Positions 1 through 12,133 are shown, counted from the stretch's first letter. The stretch: 64,000 bases of DNA from Coniferiporia sulphurascens (GCA_002794785.1 NBBA01000002.1:2232001-2296000); one strand, 5' to 3'. Notes: generated from the letters alone by a model not told the origin. Translations and numbers: made by a program.

Positions 1-144
1 CGCGGGCGTGGGCGTCTGCTGCTGGGTGATGTGCTGGTACTGTTGTTGTGCCTGCGACATTGGGTACTGGATGGGGTATGGTTGTTGGAATTGGAATTGA
101 AAGGTGGATGTGTGGTTCTCTGATGGTGTTGTTGCTTGAGACAT
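1..144 (-). CDS. Q-rich protein, N-terminal fragment (runs off window)
   Basis: On the minus strand an ATG at 144-142 opens a frame that stays open to base 1, giving about 48 residues beginning MSQATTPSENHTSTFQFQFQ. The fragment is rich in Gln, Pro, Tyr and Thr (FQFQFQQPYPIQYP, then QAQQQYQHITQQQ). This low-complexity composition is typical of intrinsically disordered N-termini of fungal transcription factors or RNA-binding proteins, but no domain is visible, so no function is assigned. It lies head to head with the zinc-cluster gene that starts at 1614. The gene body is outside the window. Codon periodicity and the biased composition make it likely to be real. Confidence 0.55.
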   Translation of the reverse strand, partial: MSQATTPSENHTSTFQFQFQQPYPIQYPMSQAQQQYQHITQQQTPTPA

Positions 145-1613
145 GGCGATAATATTGCTCAGAAAACCTCTATGTTCAAGTAGTCGTCGGCGTTGGATGA
201 AGAGACGAGCGGCTTGCCTGGATAGGACTTCGACCTACCTATTATGGAAAGTTGGATTTTCATGTGCCCTATGTCACCAACTTGAAGTTGATCCTACTTA
301 CATTAGCGGCTATCAAAGCCGTGAGTATCAATATTAATGGAGGTAATTTTTTTAATTGCTTCTCTATATCTATCGTATTAATGTAAGAAGAGGTGTGTGT
401 ATTTGATGGTCTCCCTCACCACTGTCTCCCTACGTCCGAAGCAGAGCGTCGCAACAAAACCCGTGCCAACATTAATCACCGACATAAGGAGATGTACACT
501 CTTCCAGAGATGTATCATATAGCAGACAGCATACGCCTCAAGGCCGCTTTATGTTTGCGGACCCGTCCGATTTTTTCTTCTTTTCCCATAGGTTATGTCT
601 GGAAGACGGCATGAACCGGGCGTTGTTGGACATAATTAAATATAAATCGATCTTGTTTCTACATACCACCTCCCGCCCAGCCTAAGTTGTCCCTCCGTTC
701 TCAAGATATTTTGAAATTTAATATAGATATGATGGCTTAAAGCAGCCTCTCCACCTCTCAAGCTTAAGGCCATCGAGAGTCGGATGGTAGACCCGCCCAT
801 CAACTTCTGTGCGTCCCCGAAATGGACATATCCGGAAACTGCCGAGAGATGAGGTCCATAAATTTTGAGCACGCTCACCTCGTCTCTTGCCTTTATGCTT
901 GTACGAACTGGCGAACATTGGCGATGGTGAGTGTGGTGATCCTATACTCTTCTTCCTTGGTTTTGTCTTTGTATGATGTTTGAGGCATTTGGCTTTACGT
1001 GGGTTCCTCCACAGTGCAGATAACTATCTCAGCTACCTTCGGGCAGTCGGCTTTGGTCGGCATGCTCGCATTTTCTGATTCATTGTCCTGTTTCTTTTCA
1101 CTCTCAAGACTTCGTAGCTCACCAATAAATTTGCTTTGTCCAGTGTACGGTGGAATACTTTCCATGTTCTGGATACGGTTGGAGGGGGGAATTGATGGAT
1201 TTGGGTTATTAGCACTGGTTTGAAGAGTACTAGTGCCCCTCTGTATGTATGTTGCGCGTCCACGACCTATGAATGAACTCTGCTTTCAATGCAAGTTCGG
1301 ACCAGGTCTGGCTTAGATGCTCCTGGAGGATTTGTCCTTGGGTCGTTATCGACTCCCGTGGGTGAGAATTCTTCGTGTGCAATTCGAAGACTGGAAGGCG
1401 TGCAGCTTTATGTGGCGCGCCGCAATAGGGAACTACAATTTATTCGTTCGGTTGACAAAAGATCACCTTGAGTGCGTTAGAATGGATTGGGTGCTGGGTC
1501 ATCACTGTTTCGGTCAGTGAAGGACATATACAATTGGCAGTGCTTTTAAGCCTTTGACAACCATCATCAACTTCGCCAACCACGTTCCCTTTGTAGACCA
1601 TTTCTTCCACTAC
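145..1613. other. Intergenic region between Q-rich gene and Zn2Cys6 gene
   Basis: About 1.47 kb without a gene I can support. Short open frames on both strands (for example minus 636-918) lack ATG starts or any recognisable domain. The stretch presumably holds the divergent promoters and 5' leaders of the two flanking genes. No repeat or tRNA-like B box was noticed. Confidence 0.5.
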
Positions 1614-4600
1614 ATGATGGGCGCTAGCGAGGGCGAACCGTCAAAGACGACCACGCATAAGAATGACCGCAAGGTAGGCATGTCCTGCGCTGAGTGCAGG
1701 AGGTGAGACACAGCCCTGGTAAATCAGATGCTTTCGCAATCTTACAACGTTTATCTATCGCTAAGATCCAAACTAAAATGCGACCGTACATTTCCCTGTT
1801 CGGTGAGTGGACTCAGTAATCGTCAAACAACACGTTTGAAGTACGAGCAGGGTGTCGTAGGCTTGCGTCAGGAGAGGTTGTGCGAACATATGCCCGGACG
1901 GTACGCCTTATTTTGGTTGATGCTTTGTATGATGATGTTCTGAGCCGAGCGAATTCTACATACTAGGAATACTCGCTGCGACGAAAGGTAACAAGTGAGC
2001 ATGCATCGCTCTTGTCCCGTCCCGTCTCCTTCTCAATTCTACTACCTTCATCTCAGAGTGCTTCAAACACAGAATGAAACACTTCTACAGACTGTTAGGC
2101 GTATGTCTGCACGGATTCGTGATCTCGAGGCCGCTCTGGGCAATACGCAAGCACAGGTTTCACCTCAGCCCCATCCATTGCTTCAGGACAGTGAAAGGCT
2201 GAAAGAGATGGATATGGGGCTTTATGATGATTCCGAGCTGCTTGACAAGGAGGATATCGAAGAGGCTTCTGAGCTTGTCGGGTCAATGTCCATAGGCGAC
2301 CATGGACAAACACGTTTTCACGGACAGTCGTCAGCTTCTGAGGTACTGCCAGTGGCTCTCTCTCGCTTTTCGAGACATACCTGACCACGTTTGGATAGTT
2401 TCTGCAGACCCTGCTTCCAGTAGGCATTCAATGCACCTACAGATGCTTCATGGTTGGCACTAATATCTAACAAAAGGGCTCCAAAGATGATCCTGTCCTC
2501 ACGCTTCACTCCGGGAATATGTACAAGATGGGCCTGCCGATACCCATTATCGACCTCATCAATGCCTTCCCGTTCAACTATGTTATACCGGACCCTGATA
2601 CGAAGTCTACAATTCTCCGTTTCTTGCCTCATCACTCGAAGGCGCTTGCACTCACTCTTTCGTACTTTGAGAATGCGTCATGCTCGTAAGTTGGCCTTCC
2701 CCCAGTGTTTTCTACTCCGATACGCTTGATTCGAGTTGTTCCATTCAACAGTTATCAAGTTGTCCAGCAAGATCATTTTGTTGCTAGACTTTTGCGAGTT
2801 CTCAGACTGGTTTCGGAAGGCTTGTCGATAGGAGAGAGCCTTCATGCTCATGAGGTCGCTCTTATCTATCTTATACTTGCCATGGGCTCACATTTGAGCG
2901 AAGATGATAACGGCGAAGCTGCCGGAGAGAAATTCTACCACCTTGCGTGTGCGGCATTGTCACTAAATCCGATCATGAAGGAAGCAACTAGTACAACACT
3001 TCAGGCGCTCTTCGTCATGGTGCAATACTTCAACTGTATAGACAGTCCTAGTTGTGAGCGACGCTGGCTTGTGAGTGGTGTCATGTTCCGGTTGTCATAT
3101 ATAGTAAGCCAGTGCCCAGCTAGAACGCATTTTACCACTCTTACTCATAATGATGTCGTAGATTGGACTTCGTGGGTTTGATTTGGCTTGTTTGTACGAG
3201 CCTTCGCTGACGGGATTTCTCTAAAGAGCGCGACCCGGGTCTATGGAATTTGAGTCCAGAGGAGACACAGCGTCGACGTACAATTTTCTGGGAAATGTAT
3301 ACATGGGACGCGTGGCATGTGGGTGTTTATGACTTTTTGCACGTCCAAGGTCTTAGAAATCTTATGCTTTTGTGTAGAGCATCATACATGGCCGTCCTCC
3401 TTCCTTGAACATCAGGTATACAGACTGTCGTTTTCCTGAGGATAAATCCCCAGTCTATAATGAAAAGGGGGAAAAAGAAATGGGATGTAAGTCCGGTTGT
3501 TCTTCACGCATTCACGTTCCTGAGCCTATGAGTACCCTTTTCTCATCATTTCGCAGTTGAGTCATATAAGCATCGCTTTGCTGCTTTCATTTTGGCACCA
3601 GTCCTAGACCACGTCTTCGGAGTCCGGGAGCTCAATTACGGGTCATTACTTGAGATAGACCTTAAGTTGCGAAAGCTCCCCCCACCGTCTTGGTTACTCT
3701 CTCCGACGAGAGGAAAAGGTGAGCCCGTGGACGGTAGAGCATGGAATTCGAATTCAACGCGGGCAATGCAACAATATCACATTGTTTGTGCAAGGGAGTC
3801 AAGTGCGTGTTTTCCCGTTTCATGACTATGGAGCGCTCCATTGCTTATAACGCATTCGTAGCACTACTGTATATCCATCGTAGATACTTTGCTACAGCGA
3901 TTAAACTGAATAGTTCGGATCCCCTCAAAACCAAGTACGGCGCATCTGTAATGGCCGCTTGCAGGAGCGCTTGTCTGTTACTCTCGAGTTTACGTAGTTT
4001 GTACGGCGTGTATCCGAACGTTGCGTCGAAGCAATCGTTCTTTTGGTCTGGCGCGTTTTCTGCTTGTGTGAGTAGTATTATAATATCGTTGACTCGTGTA
4101 AACTTATTCTTTTTTTTTTTAAGATCGTGCTCGGTTGCTTGGTTTTCAATAGTCCAGGTTGCAGCCTTGCAACTGATGCCTTGCGTGCCATTGATGATGG
4201 CGTGGAGCTGTATTCTATGCGCGTTTTTGAAGATTCCTCATCAAGTGTAGTAAGCCTTCGTGTTCAATGGCCCTTTCTTTCTCTCAAACTGTCTGACGTG
4301 ACCCACAAGAAAATATTGTCGTCCATACGCGACAACGTGCGCAGGATGTTCGAGGGACACCACAGACATCATGAGCGCAAGGCGCATGACCCCCAGGCTA
4401 AACTAGATTGCTCGACTATGCGCGTTCTGGAGGGGCATTCGGTCTTGATCAACTTGAACGATGCGATTGTGAAGACTCCATCTTCCTCGGGATCAGACGG
4501 CTCTTCACCTTCTGCGCAATCAGACCCTCCTGATATACCTGTCAATCAAAGCTCGGCGGGGCACGGTCCTCGGATACATGGCGAGGGGAGTTGGCAGACC

Positions 4601-5110
4601 GGCAGTAGCGGTGAAAGTACAATGCGTCCACCAGAGTATGGAACGTTTGGCTTTTCTGGCATGCATAACGGGCCATTAAACCCACAAATGCGGCCCTCCG
4701 CTCACCTTGTGTCACAACCGTCGATTCATGGCTCACTGAACGCGGTTTTGAACGAACAATCCGTTGTTTCTGCCGTTGGTGATGCGCATATGGGAGAAGT
4801 GAATTCTATAAGTCCCGCAGTGGCGCGGGTAGGGGGTTTGGAGGGTACGCAGAATCTAGATACGGTTTACTCAATCCTTGGAGATTTTGGGACCGAACCA
4901 ATGCCCATGGAGGACATCGCCATGCTCCCGTATGCTGGCCCGGGCGCCCAGGGCTGGAAACCGTTTGAAACGCCCGTCGTCCCAGGTCAGGCCGGACTCA
5001 GCAACGTACCCGGAGGCTCAGGCACCATACTTGACCAGGCGGGCTGGGAGAAATTCTTATACGAAATGGGAGTTGCAGACCCGGGTACAGTGGCAGGTAT
5101 GACTACGTAG
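1614..5110 (+). CDS. Zn2Cys6 (C6) fungal transcription factor with Fungal_trans domain
   Basis: The N-terminus carries a zinc binuclear cluster split over three short exons. The first exon ends GMSCAECRR (1677-1702), the second reads SKLKCDRTFPCS (from about 1770), and the third reads ACVRRGCANICPDG (ends about 1901). After that come the basidiomycete-typical ILAATKGNK linker and a coiled-coil dimerisation segment (NETLLQTVRRMSARIRDLEA). The middle region matches the fungal-specific transcription factor domain: LPIPIIDLINAFPFNY, then HFVARLLRVLRL, then FFWEMY-type (IFWEMYTWDAW) and SIIHGRPPSLN segments spread over exons to about 4.2 kb. The last exon (to the TAG at 5108-5110) is a Ser/Pro/Gly-rich, probably disordered activation region. 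It would bind CGG-type DNA sites in the nucleus; the target pathway is unknown. At least ten short introns are needed. ATG 1617 is an equally possible start. It converges on RPC4 with a gap of about 120 bp. Confidence 0.88.
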
Positions 5111-5229
5111 GGACTAGTTCACTCTCAAGGCGGCCAGTATTTGTTTTTGTATCTAGTGTATTATACCGGACGACCTAATGCTGTAAAGTCTTATTTATAT
5201 GACTTGTGTATTACCTCAATCGAATGTTA

Positions 5230-6935
5230 TTACTTTTTCTTCCTTTCCTTCCCTTTTCCCTTATCCTGTTCCCTATCTGTTTCCAATTTAATCAAGCCGT
5301 CTTCCAGCTTATCTACATCCATGGCAGCCTGCTGCTCGGCGAGATCGAGCGATTCAAGGAGTGCATCGATGTTCGGTGAGGCAATGAATCTACGATTTAC
5401 TTCGCCTAGCACGCTGAGGCGTTTCTTTTCCATGTCGACATACATAGCATGTTGTAGGAAGGATGGTTGCGTTGCCGCAGTGATCTTTGCGTCGGGAATA
5501 CATTAGTCAGGCGAGCGACTAGGTGAACAGTCGTTAACGAACGCACATCAAGGAGAATTCCATTTTCCAGGCGCATTCTGACTGCACCACTTTGGTGTAT
5601 CTCCAGCCTGCCGATGACACCGTCAAGCGGTGCAGGTGGCGCATCCACTTTTTTCTCTGCGTCGAGTGCATGCGTACTCTCACCTGGTGCCGCCGGCTTC
5701 ACATCCGGAGCGAAAGAGACTGCCTTTTTGGCCTTCTCTGACGCCTCCGGGGCCTTTCTTTTTTCACTTTTTGTTTCAGCATCGACCATCTCGACATCCC
5801 GTGCTTGCGGTGGCTGACGAGGCAGGAATGTAGGGAACGGTTCCGGGAATTGGAAGAAATATAGTTTTTCTTGTCGAACGTTTGTATCCTGAACAACCGT
5901 ATATTTTAGGAGATATACGAATTAGCGAAATCATAGAGCACACCGTATCCAGTTCCTCTTCCTGAAGCGCGAAGTCGTTTATCAGGTCCTCCATCTCCTC
6001 TTCTTCTTCGCTCTCGGAGAGATCCAAAGCGTTGGCAAGGTCAACCTGATCTTCATCCGGCCCCAAATCCACATCCCGAGGTTCCGCTGAGGCGAGCAAG
6101 GACAGATAGATGACCGGAGTTTAGCCAAGACAATTGCAATATGAGGCTGGCTTACCTTTAACATTCCCTTTGTCCTTAGACACGTCCTCCTCCCGCTTTA
6201 CAAGCGGTTTCTTTTTCTTCTTGCTCTGTGTTTTCTCCTTTCGTAGACTCTCCGGTGCCATCCAGTCCATGCGCCGTACGTCGTCAATGTCAACAATTTC
6301 CACGCCCTCGTCTGGGTCAGAGTATACATCGTCGTCTAACACCTTCTGTTCATTGTCGTGTGGATCGCGTTTTAAAGACGGCGCAGTTGACTTTGTGAGC
6401 CCTGCACCAAGAGAAGATGAAAATGCTGCACCCAGTGGTGCTAGCGGTGCGAAATTCGAGCGCGGGGCCGCCCGACGCGCCGAAGACCCTGCCATTGCGG
6501 GTCCGAGCGCGAAGGGTCCGCTCGCGACCATTTCGGGCGCGGCGCGAGGGGCACCTCCGCGTCCTTCTCCCCGTCCGCGCCCTCTACCACGTCCACGCCC
6601 CCGTCCATGAGCGCCATCCGGTGCGGTCACATCCGGTTTCGTTTCCTGCACGGTTTCGTCAGCCTGACACACCCGCATACAGCAAGCGGGAATTGCGCAC
6701 CGGCTTCGCCTCCCTAAGCAGTAGTCAACATATTTGAGAGTGGATAGTCGTCGAGGACGTAAGAAGGTTCGACGTACTCCTTCTTTCTTCGGACGGGCAG
6801 CGTCGGCACGAACTTCATTTTCGCCGTTCCTTGGCGCGTTACATCGTCTTGCTTTTTGGCAAGGCTCCCGATAGCTTTCGGCTGCGAGCTATTGTGACCG
6901 GAGCCGGAGCCTGCTCCTGATCCCGAGCTAGACAT
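5230..6935 (-). CDS. RPC53: DNA-directed RNA polymerase III subunit RPC4 (Rpc53 / POLR3D family)
   Basis: This is a subunit of nuclear RNA polymerase III, which makes tRNA, 5S rRNA and U6; in yeast Rpc53 pairs with Rpc37 and acts in initiation and termination. Reading from ATG 6935: a Ser/Gly-rich N-terminus, then KMKFVPTLPVRRKKEYVE, the conserved N-terminal motif of the family; a GRGRGRGRGRG run; an acidic stretch (LSESEEEEEMEDLI); and the conserved C-terminal RPC4 domain, GVIGRLEIHQSGAVRMRLEN then LLDITAATQPSFLQHAMYVD and KKRLSVLGEVNRRF. The C-terminal joins use an intron of about 70 nt starting GTGCGT near 5546. The longer frame to 7028 has no ATG, so 6935 is chosen. It is divergent from HPT1 with 224 bp between start codons. 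A second Pol III subunit, RPC6, lies 3.5 kb downstream on the other strand. Confidence 0.92.
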
Positions 6936-7159
6936 TTCCGACACCAAGTATTCTGAGAGTAAGGGGATAAGCAAGTCGAGCGGGATCTCGAAAGTTGAAA
7001 CGCGCCGGAGTAATTGAACAGCAGGCACTCCGAGGCTCTACAAGCGCCCAATTAGGAAGGGTCGATCACAACAAATTGCTGTGGTGATTTGAGTCGACTA
7101 CGAACTTTTCAAACGTTATCATCGTTATCCTCTGCTCTCTTGCGTAAATAATATCGACC

Positions 7160-8350
7160 ATGGCTGAGCCTGAGCACCTGGTAAGTTCTTGCTATTGTTG
7201 ACTTCACTTGAATTTGCAGTCATGATTTCCTTTAAAGCGTGTAACCTACAATGGCGTCCATAACATTATACGAAATGCTGCCAAGAGTATCGCGCAGTGG
7301 AAGCCGGATTTACTCATTGCCATAGGTGAGCCACAGCCTCTGCACTTTTTCTTGAGGATGTAGTCAATTAAGAACCCGCTAGGTGGAGGGTCAGTTCTCG
7401 ACTCTTCTATTTATCCGTCGAGCTGCAATGAATGAAGGTAAATGACGTGCATACAGAGGCTTTTTCCCGGCTCGCGTGCTGGTAAGCTCTAGCTTTGCCT
7501 AATTGTGCTATATGCAACTGGGACATCGATCGCATACAACGTGTAGCGCACTTTCCTTAAAGACCCCGAAACGAAAAGAAATATTCCGATCTACGCTATC
7601 GGTCTTTCGCTTTATGAGTCTCTACCTGGGACTACTGCTGAGCAGGTCGGGAATGAAGTGATCAGGACGCAATGGTTGTATGTACCCCGGTTTAGTTCAT
7701 GAAAATGCTAGATCTAGCTATCGATACAGGGGCCCCGAGGGCGCGAAGGTTCTCCTTGGCCGACGTGCTTTGATTGTCGTGAGTAATCCGATGGGTCATC
7801 ATATTCATGTACCATGATCTTGTAACAGGACGAAGTGGACGATTCTCGCAAAACTCTGCAGTAGGTCGTCTTAAAGTGACTCCGGAAAATCTATCTGATC
7901 CCTTCTGAGTTATGCTGTCAAGGAATTAAGAGCTGATGTTGAGAGGGAGCTCCTCGGCCTTCCTGAAGACCAGCGTGAAGCAGCTCGTACCCAGTTTGCG
8001 ATTTTCGTCGTGCACAACAAACTGAAAGAGAAGGCGGAAAGTCTCCCCCCTGACCTGCCGTGAGTCCGATTTTATCTATTTCAATCTCTGTCTTCAACGC
8101 CTTTCCCAGATATTTTCCCGGAGAGGAAGTGCCCGATTATTGGTGAGAACATCGGCTATTGAAAATCCAGGAACAGAACCGCTGATTCACCCCGGATCCA
8201 AAAGGCTGGATTATCCTTGGGAAATGAAGTATGTTCCTTCGCACACGTCGAATAAGAAAGACGGCTGATGCTCTATCACGTAGCGATATCGAGGAGCATG
8301 ATCGCCTAGCTGCTGAGGACAAGCTCAGAACAAAGGACAAAAAAGATTGA
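7160..8350 (+). CDS. HPT1: Hypoxanthine-guanine phosphoribosyltransferase (yeast Hpt1 type)
   Basis: A purine salvage enzyme that transfers the phosphoribosyl group of PRPP to hypoxanthine or guanine, making IMP or GMP in the cytosol. The spliced product begins MAEPEHLRVTYNGVHNIIRN and continues with the fungal family blocks WKPDLLIAIGGG, FFPARVLRTFLKDPE and AIGLSLYE. The PRPP-binding loop is ALIVDEVDDSRKTLHYAV, spliced across introns at about 7779 and 7862. The C-terminus carries FAIFVVHNKLKEKA, VPDYWIIYPWEM and DIEEHDRLA. Its order and length match yeast Hpt1 better than the bacterial or animal HPRT type. About seven introns, several under 60 nt, interrupt it. The stop is TGA at 8348-8350. 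A related fungal xanthine phosphoribosyltransferase is an alternative, but the similarity to Hpt1 is continuous along the whole protein. Confidence 0.9.
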
Positions 8351-8789
8351 TATACTTTTATTTGAGAACAGTCTATAGCCGTAATTGTAAATGTGAATAG
8401 CGAACATGCTTGATTTGTGTGTGTAGCAATATGTTGCATTGAGCTTCGGGGCTGTGAATGTCCGTGGAGGAGCGTGTTGCCGACGTCTGCTATTGGCTCA
8501 ACCTCAAATCGGGATTTCCGCAAGCGAGTACTCTCACCCAGCACTCCTTTGCGTCCCCTTCAGAAACGTCCGCAGTCGACGGCGATACGCTAACTGGACG
8601 GGCCACGGAGTGATTCGGCGGTCCTTCGCAACGACCTTGAGCCTTTCATTGACAGTGCCGCCCTGTCAGGCTCAGCTACGCCTCCAAGTGGATCGTACCC
8701 GGTTTAGACGCCTATTTTTTCTGTGTTTCGGCCTCGTCACCAGTGAACTCCATCCACCATCTTCCCACTAGCGGATTTTCTGAAAAATT

Positions 8790-10046
8790 ATGGCGGAAGA
8801 GGAGATCGAGTATGAGGGCCTGTCGTCCGATGCAGGTTATGCGGTTTGTCGATTCATTGAGTACCTTCTGTGTTAGTTGCTCATATTTTGCCTTTTTACG
8901 ACAGGTCAACATGGTTGCTGGCGCTCTCGTATGTCTCCCATCCCACCGTGGTTCATCAGAGCTGCACAAATGCCTGACAAGTGTATTTTCTAGGCTGGCA
9001 TCACAGAACATGCCGTTATGTTTCCAGTGGATAGCATCAAAGTACGTAGGGACTTTGACACGTCCCAGCTTGTAAGGCAACTCTTAACGGCAGACTTTTC
9101 TGTCCTTCTCAGACGCGAATGCAAGTCTTCGCGACTAATCAGGCGGCTATTTACTCGGGCGTTGGGAACGCCTTCTCCCGTATAGCCTCGACGGAAGGGT
9201 TGCGTGCATTATGGCGCGGTGTCAACTCCGTAATTCTGGGAGCTGGTCCGGCACACGCCGTGCACTTCGGGGTGTACGAGGCGATGAAGGAAATGACGGG
9301 CGGAAACAAAGGTGGAAACCAGTTTTTGTCGACATGTAAGTCCCATTCGTTTTGTAAATGGCCCAGTCTTGCTTAGCTGTCTCCTTAGCGATTGCCGGCG
9401 CTGCTGCAACTGTCTCGAGTGACGCACTAATGAATCCCTTCGATGGTACGTTTACTCTCTTGAAAATATCCTTTGACTTACATTTACCTATATGCAGTGG
9501 TAAAACAACGCATGCAAATGCATAACTCTGAATTCCGCTCGGTGTTTAGCTGCGCACGGACAGTCTTCCGCAATGAGGGTCTCGCTGCTTTCTACATATC
9601 ATACCCGACAACGCTCACAATGACTGTGCCGTTTACCGCGGCTCAATTCACGGTATACGAATACGTGAAACGTGTATTAAATCCGCGGGGTGACTACTCG
9701 CCAGTATCACACATGATCTCGGGAGGACTCGCTGGGGGTGTCGCGGCTGGATTGACGACTCCGCTGGATGTCGCGAAGACGCTGCTACAAACCCGTGGGA
9801 CATCGCAGGATGCAGAAATTCGAGGTGCACGCGGCATGATGGATGCGTTGAGGATCATCTATCGGCGAGACGGACTCAAAGGTTTCAGCAGAGGTTTGAG
9901 CCCACGCGTATTAACACACATGCCGAGCAACGCGCTTTGCTGGCTTTCTTATGAATTTTTCAGTAAGCAGCACAAGTCATCCTCCACTTTGACCCGTGTT
10001 ATACTGACTCGATGCGATAACTACAGAGGCAGCAATACGGGAATGA
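8790..10046 (+). CDS. MRS4: Mitochondrial carrier, mitoferrin type (Mrs3/Mrs4), iron importer
   Basis: A mitochondrial inner-membrane carrier with the three-fold repeat of the SLC25 family. The signatures are PVDSIKTRMQ, NPFDVVKQRMQM and TPLDVAKTLLQTRG, one per repeat. Diagnostic of mitoferrins are VNMVAGALAGITEHAVMFP at the start of helix 1, GAGPAHAVHFGVYEAMKE in helix 2, and MPSNALCWLSYEFF near the end. By family knowledge it imports ferrous iron for heme and Fe-S synthesis. ATG 8790 gives MAEEEIEYEGL, followed by an intron at about 8840. The last intron (GTAAGC, about 9963) joins to a short exon ending at the TGA 10044-10046; the plain open frame runs to 10063 but in the wrong splice phase. 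It lies between two same-strand genes (HPT1 and RPC6). Confidence 0.9.
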
Positions 10047-10426
10047 CCTTGATCGTGTTTTAGAATTTATTTAACTCGTAACTCACCACATTTTTGAGCG
10101 GACTTGACCTGCCGCAAATCGACCTATTGAGCATGCACGCTTCGACAGCTACCTATATGTTTTGCTATCTTACTTGAGGTTATAATTCGACGAGTTGGAG
10201 ATTCATTACTAGTGCAGTCGCAGTCAATGTATCAGAGCTTGGGGTGTGCACTGAAACTGTTAATGAGTTGTGCAGTGATCCAAGGAGTTTGTTACGCTGC
10301 CAATCACGGGGGCGAAGAGTTAATCTAGCCGATGGTCACGTGACCGATTGAGACGACTCTAAATACAATGCTTAACTCTACCGTGACGGTCGCGCTCAGT
10401 ACAAGTCGACCAAAAGCAACGGAAGG
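10047..10426. other. Intergenic region upstream of RPC6
   Basis: 380 bp between the mitoferrin stop and the RPC6 start. It holds the GGTCACGTGACC palindrome described separately. Nothing else coding was seen. Confidence 0.5.
10334..10345. promoter_or_regulatory. E-box palindrome GGTCACGTGACC in RPC6 promoter
   Basis: A perfect 12-bp palindrome containing CACGTG, 81 bp upstream of the RPC6 start codon. It matches RTCACRTG, the site class bound by the fungal bHLH factor Cbf1. That a protein binds here is inferred from the motif only. Confidence 0.4.
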
Positions 10427-12133
10427 ATGAGCACCCGCTCGCGAAAACTAAATGCTCTTGAGCAGAAGATTCATCAGGCGGTTCTCGCCGCGACGGATAT
10501 GGTTCCGCACCATTTCTTTTGTTCCGGGAAGGACGAATCTGACATATTTTGAAGACTGTCTCGCAAAAACAGATTGATGCTGTCGAGTCTGACGCGACCA
10601 AGCGTGTTGAAGCCATCAACTTCCTACTTGGAACGGTAAGCCAACCAGTAACTGGTGGTTTAAGCGTGTTTATGGACGTCATTCTCTGTTTCGATATCAT
10701 TAGGGACTGCTTCGTATTCGGACGGACACGAAAGGGGGCATATCTTACCGCGCTGTCGGAAAGAAGGAAGTGGAAGTGTAAGCTATTATATGACATTTTG
10801 ATTGATATATGTTCAAATATTATAATTCACTATAGGAAGAAAGACCTGGCTGGCGAAGAAGTTTTAGTTCTAAACCATATCCAAGCAGCGGGAAATGAAG
10901 GTAACCGACCCGGTTCCATTTCGTTGGTCTACGCATGTCCTAAAGCGCAACCTTAGGGATATGGACTAAACATCTCAAGACGAAGACGGAACTTCACCAA
11001 ACTGTTATTGACCGGTGCATAAAGTCACTTGTCCAGAAGCAGCTAATCAAGAGCATCAAAAACGTCAAAGTGAGCACCCGTGTATAATCCGGAGCGTATC
11101 GCATATTCACCGAACGAAGTACCCGACAAGAAAAATTTATATGCTTTTCCACCTTGAACCATCTTCCTCTATCACAGGGGGGCCGTGGTATACGGACAAT
11201 GAGCTCGACACTGAATTTATAAAGCTTCTTATGAGCGCTTGCTTGAAGTTCATTCGTGAAAAGGTTCCAAAAACTCGCCTTTTGATGCACTTTCTACTCA
11301 CAACCCTATGATGGAATTTACAGAGTTTTCCTAAGGCGAAGTCTGAAACCCAGGCTTTGTTCCCTATTTCAGCTGCACCTGCGTATCCTACGATACAGCA
11401 ACTGCAAGCATTCCTTACAAAATCACGTATTACAGAAACACAGCTGTCGATGGAACATGTTGAAATGCTTCTAAATGTGCTTATAACGGACGGAGAGATT
11501 GAACGCGTAGTGACTTCTATCTGTGATTTGATGTTCTGACTAATCTGAGTTGTTATTACACAGCTACCTGCGTTCGGAGCTGCCTTGTGGGAAGCTAATT
11601 CGAGAGAAGATGAACACGACAGTGACGAAGACAGGCGGCGGAAACGGAAGAGGAAGGAAGCAGAAGAAAAGCGAGACAAAAAGCGCCGCCGAAAGACCGT
11701 TCAGTCGGATTCACAGTCAGGATCTGATGAGGATAGTGACGAAGAAATCAAAACAAAGAAAAAACGGACAAAATCTAAGCGTGTTAAAAGCGACAGCGAC
11801 TCGAGTGGGGGAAGCGAGGCTGAAGACGACGGCTAGTGTTTTGCTTGCTTTCCTCGATGCTCTAAATGTTTTGAGTACTTACCAATAATCCGTACTCTAT
11901 GCTTAGATAACAACCGCGGTACTAGAAGTATGGCTCTAGGTAACGATGAAGAGTACGGTGGAGCCTATGTCTATCGTGCCATCCGTCAGGAACGTGTTGC
12001 GCTGGGGTGGTCACAGGCACCCTGCGGACGTTGTCCTCAGTTCGAGTTCTGCAAGGACGGTGGTCCTGTGAACCCCCGACAATGCGAATACTACGGAGAT
12101 TGGCTTAACCAGGCGGAAATATCATTGGAATGA
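10427..12133 (+). CDS. RPC34: DNA-directed RNA polymerase III subunit RPC6 (Rpc34 / POLR3F family)
   Basis: A Pol III subunit with tandem winged-helix domains that contacts TFIIIB and helps open the promoter. The product begins MSTRSRKLNALEQKIHQAVL. It then has the winged-helix blocks KKDLAGEEVLVLNHIQAAGN, TKHLKTKTELHQTVIDRCIK and YPTRKIYMLFHLEPS, followed by GGPWYTDNELDTEFIKLL and a third winged helix ending VLITDGEIERLPAFGAALWE. A highly charged Lys/Arg/Asp/Ser insert (11597-11831) follows. The final exon, from 11940, carries four cysteines in PCGRCPQFEFCKDGG and RQCEYYGDWL, the site reported to hold a 4Fe-4S cluster in human POLR3F. The plain frame stops at TAG 11834-11836 before this Cys exon, so a splice is required. 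A GC-AG intron 11832-11939 keeps frame; GT donors upstream in the same phase are alternatives. The stop is TGA 12131-12133. It converges on BPL1. Confidence 0.92.
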
